A stretch of DNA of 64,000 nucleotides, taken from Pyropia yezoensis. Its lineage: Eukaryota > Rhodophyta > Bangiophyceae > Bangiales > Bangiaceae. This document shows, piece after piece, positions 63,344-64,000 of the stretch. The stretch covers positions 26,630,951 to 26,694,950 of the forward strand of contig CM020620.1 of assembly GCA_009829735.1 (NCBI GenBank), read 5' to 3'. The position numbers were made by a program, and so were the translations under genes. Within the stretch, counting starts at the first letter, position 1, and every line of letters begins with the position of its first letter. The notes under the pieces were generated by a model. The model worked only from the letters and a program-made list of their open reading frames with translations. It had not been told where the DNA came from and did not search any database.

Positions 63344-64000
63344 TTCCCGGCCAAGGAGCCCTTCGCCGCGTTGGCGATGGACATCCTTGGGCCCCTGCCA
63401 GTGACCGAGGAGGGCAACCAGTACCTCCTGGTCATCTGTGACCGCTTCACGAAACTTACGCGAGCGATCCCACTGGCGGAGATCACGGCCATGTCGGTCG
63501 TGTCAGCCTTCCTAGATCACTGGGTTGCCGCGTATGGCATTCCGGATAGTACACTATCGGACAATGGACCGCAATTTGCGTCTGTACTGTTTCAGGGAGT
63601 GCTGGATATGTTGGGGGTTAGGGCAAACTACGCTACCCCCTACCACCCACAAACTAATGGGCAGGTGGAGCGCTTCAACAAATCTATTGTTCGGCAGCTG
63701 CGTTACTATGTGAGTGAGCATGTGAAAACCTGGGACCAATACATTTCTATTCTTACCACTGCCTACAATTCGCAGGTTTACTCATCTACCGGGGAAGTAC
63801 CCCTCGCTTTTGTGACCCCCCGTCGCGTGCGGTCTATTGCCGTGCGGCGGCCGCTCCCAACTAGGGAGGATGGCGGCAGTACGCCTACTCCTACTGAGAG
63901 TAAGGCGGAGTTTGCTGCTAGGCTTGAAAACCTCATCCCTAAAGTCAGGGCTGAGATGGACAAAGCACAAAAGCGCTACAAGCGTACCTTTGACAAAAAG
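63344..64000 (+). pseudogene. Integrase catalytic core, right partial
   Basis: Directly after the TAG the same frame encodes the integrase core: LAMDILGPLP (first Asp), STLSDNGPQFASVLFQ (second Asp), NYATPYHPQTNGQVERFNKS (Glu of the D,D-35-E triad). It continues through RQLRYYVSEHVKTWDQY to a Lys/Arg-rich stretch at the window edge. Whether a chromodomain follows cannot be seen. Confidence 0.85.

Larger units (their letters stand above)
57736..64000 (+). mobile_element. Ty3/gypsy LTR retrotransposon, runs off the right edge
   Basis: Order LTR - PBS - gag - protease - RT - RNase H - integrase places it in Ty3/gypsy. Gag is in one frame and all pol domains lie in the frame one base back. Pol is interrupted by in-frame stops at 61355, 62165 and 63341, and gag ends in a TAA at 60303 followed by more in-frame Gag-like sequence. 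The copy is degenerate but young enough that every catalytic motif is readable. GC content is about 55 percent, below the host genes. The 3' end and second LTR lie beyond the window. Confidence 0.9.

Overview
The window looks like nuclear DNA of a very GC-rich, intron-poor alga. The evidence is a set of typically eukaryotic genes (phosphoglucomutase, Qa-SNARE, PI 4-kinase, TALE homeodomain, ARID protein, DEAH helicase, Pol III subunit), two products that look plastid-type (RimP-like, MsrA with a transit-like leader), spliceosomal introns with GTACG donors, and pervasive GGC/GCC repeats and poly-G/C runs. A bangiophyte red alga (Porphyra/Pyropia type) fits best. That assignment is inference from style, not from a marker gene.

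Layout, left half. A partial RimP-like gene (1-639) is followed by phosphoglucomutase (minus, one intron, 1041-3010), a CRAL-TRIO lipid-transfer protein (4128-5006), a Qa-SNARE (minus, 6512-7744), mitochondrial ribosomal protein mL41 (9792-10100), PI4K type III beta (14289-17330), an atypical TALE homeodomain protein (19642-21858), an ARID protein ending in a SAP30-like Sin3-binding domain (minus, 23507-26502) and a DHX37/Dhr1-type helicase (minus, 29671-33878).

Layout, middle. A secreted CAP-Kazal protein (35317-36396), MsrA (37013-37996, one intron), a doubtful frame after a minisatellite (38560-39153), a four-exon SMIM4/UQCC5-like mitochondrial microprotein (minus, 39413-41018), a two-membrane-pass protein with DEG/ENaC-like topology (42033-45432), RNA polymerase III subunit RPC5 (45890-47608) and an unrecognised protein with a helical domain (minus, 47991-50045).

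Layout, right end. This part is mobile-element territory: a Stowaway/mariner-like MITE (52169-52287), a 5'-truncated-in-context Ty3/gypsy relic (52851 to about 54335) that interrupts a host frame on the other strand, and a second, longer Ty3/gypsy element (57736 to beyond 64000) with LTR, PBS, gag, protease, RT, RNase H and integrase, broken by several stops.

The host genes do not form operons or one pathway. They are ordinary housekeeping genes separated by 0.3-4 kb spacers. Three genes (ARID protein, helicase, DEG/ENaC-like protein) read in more than one frame, and each switch falls in a G or C run of about 17-30 bases. These are probably run-length errors or polymorphisms, so I describe each as one gene.
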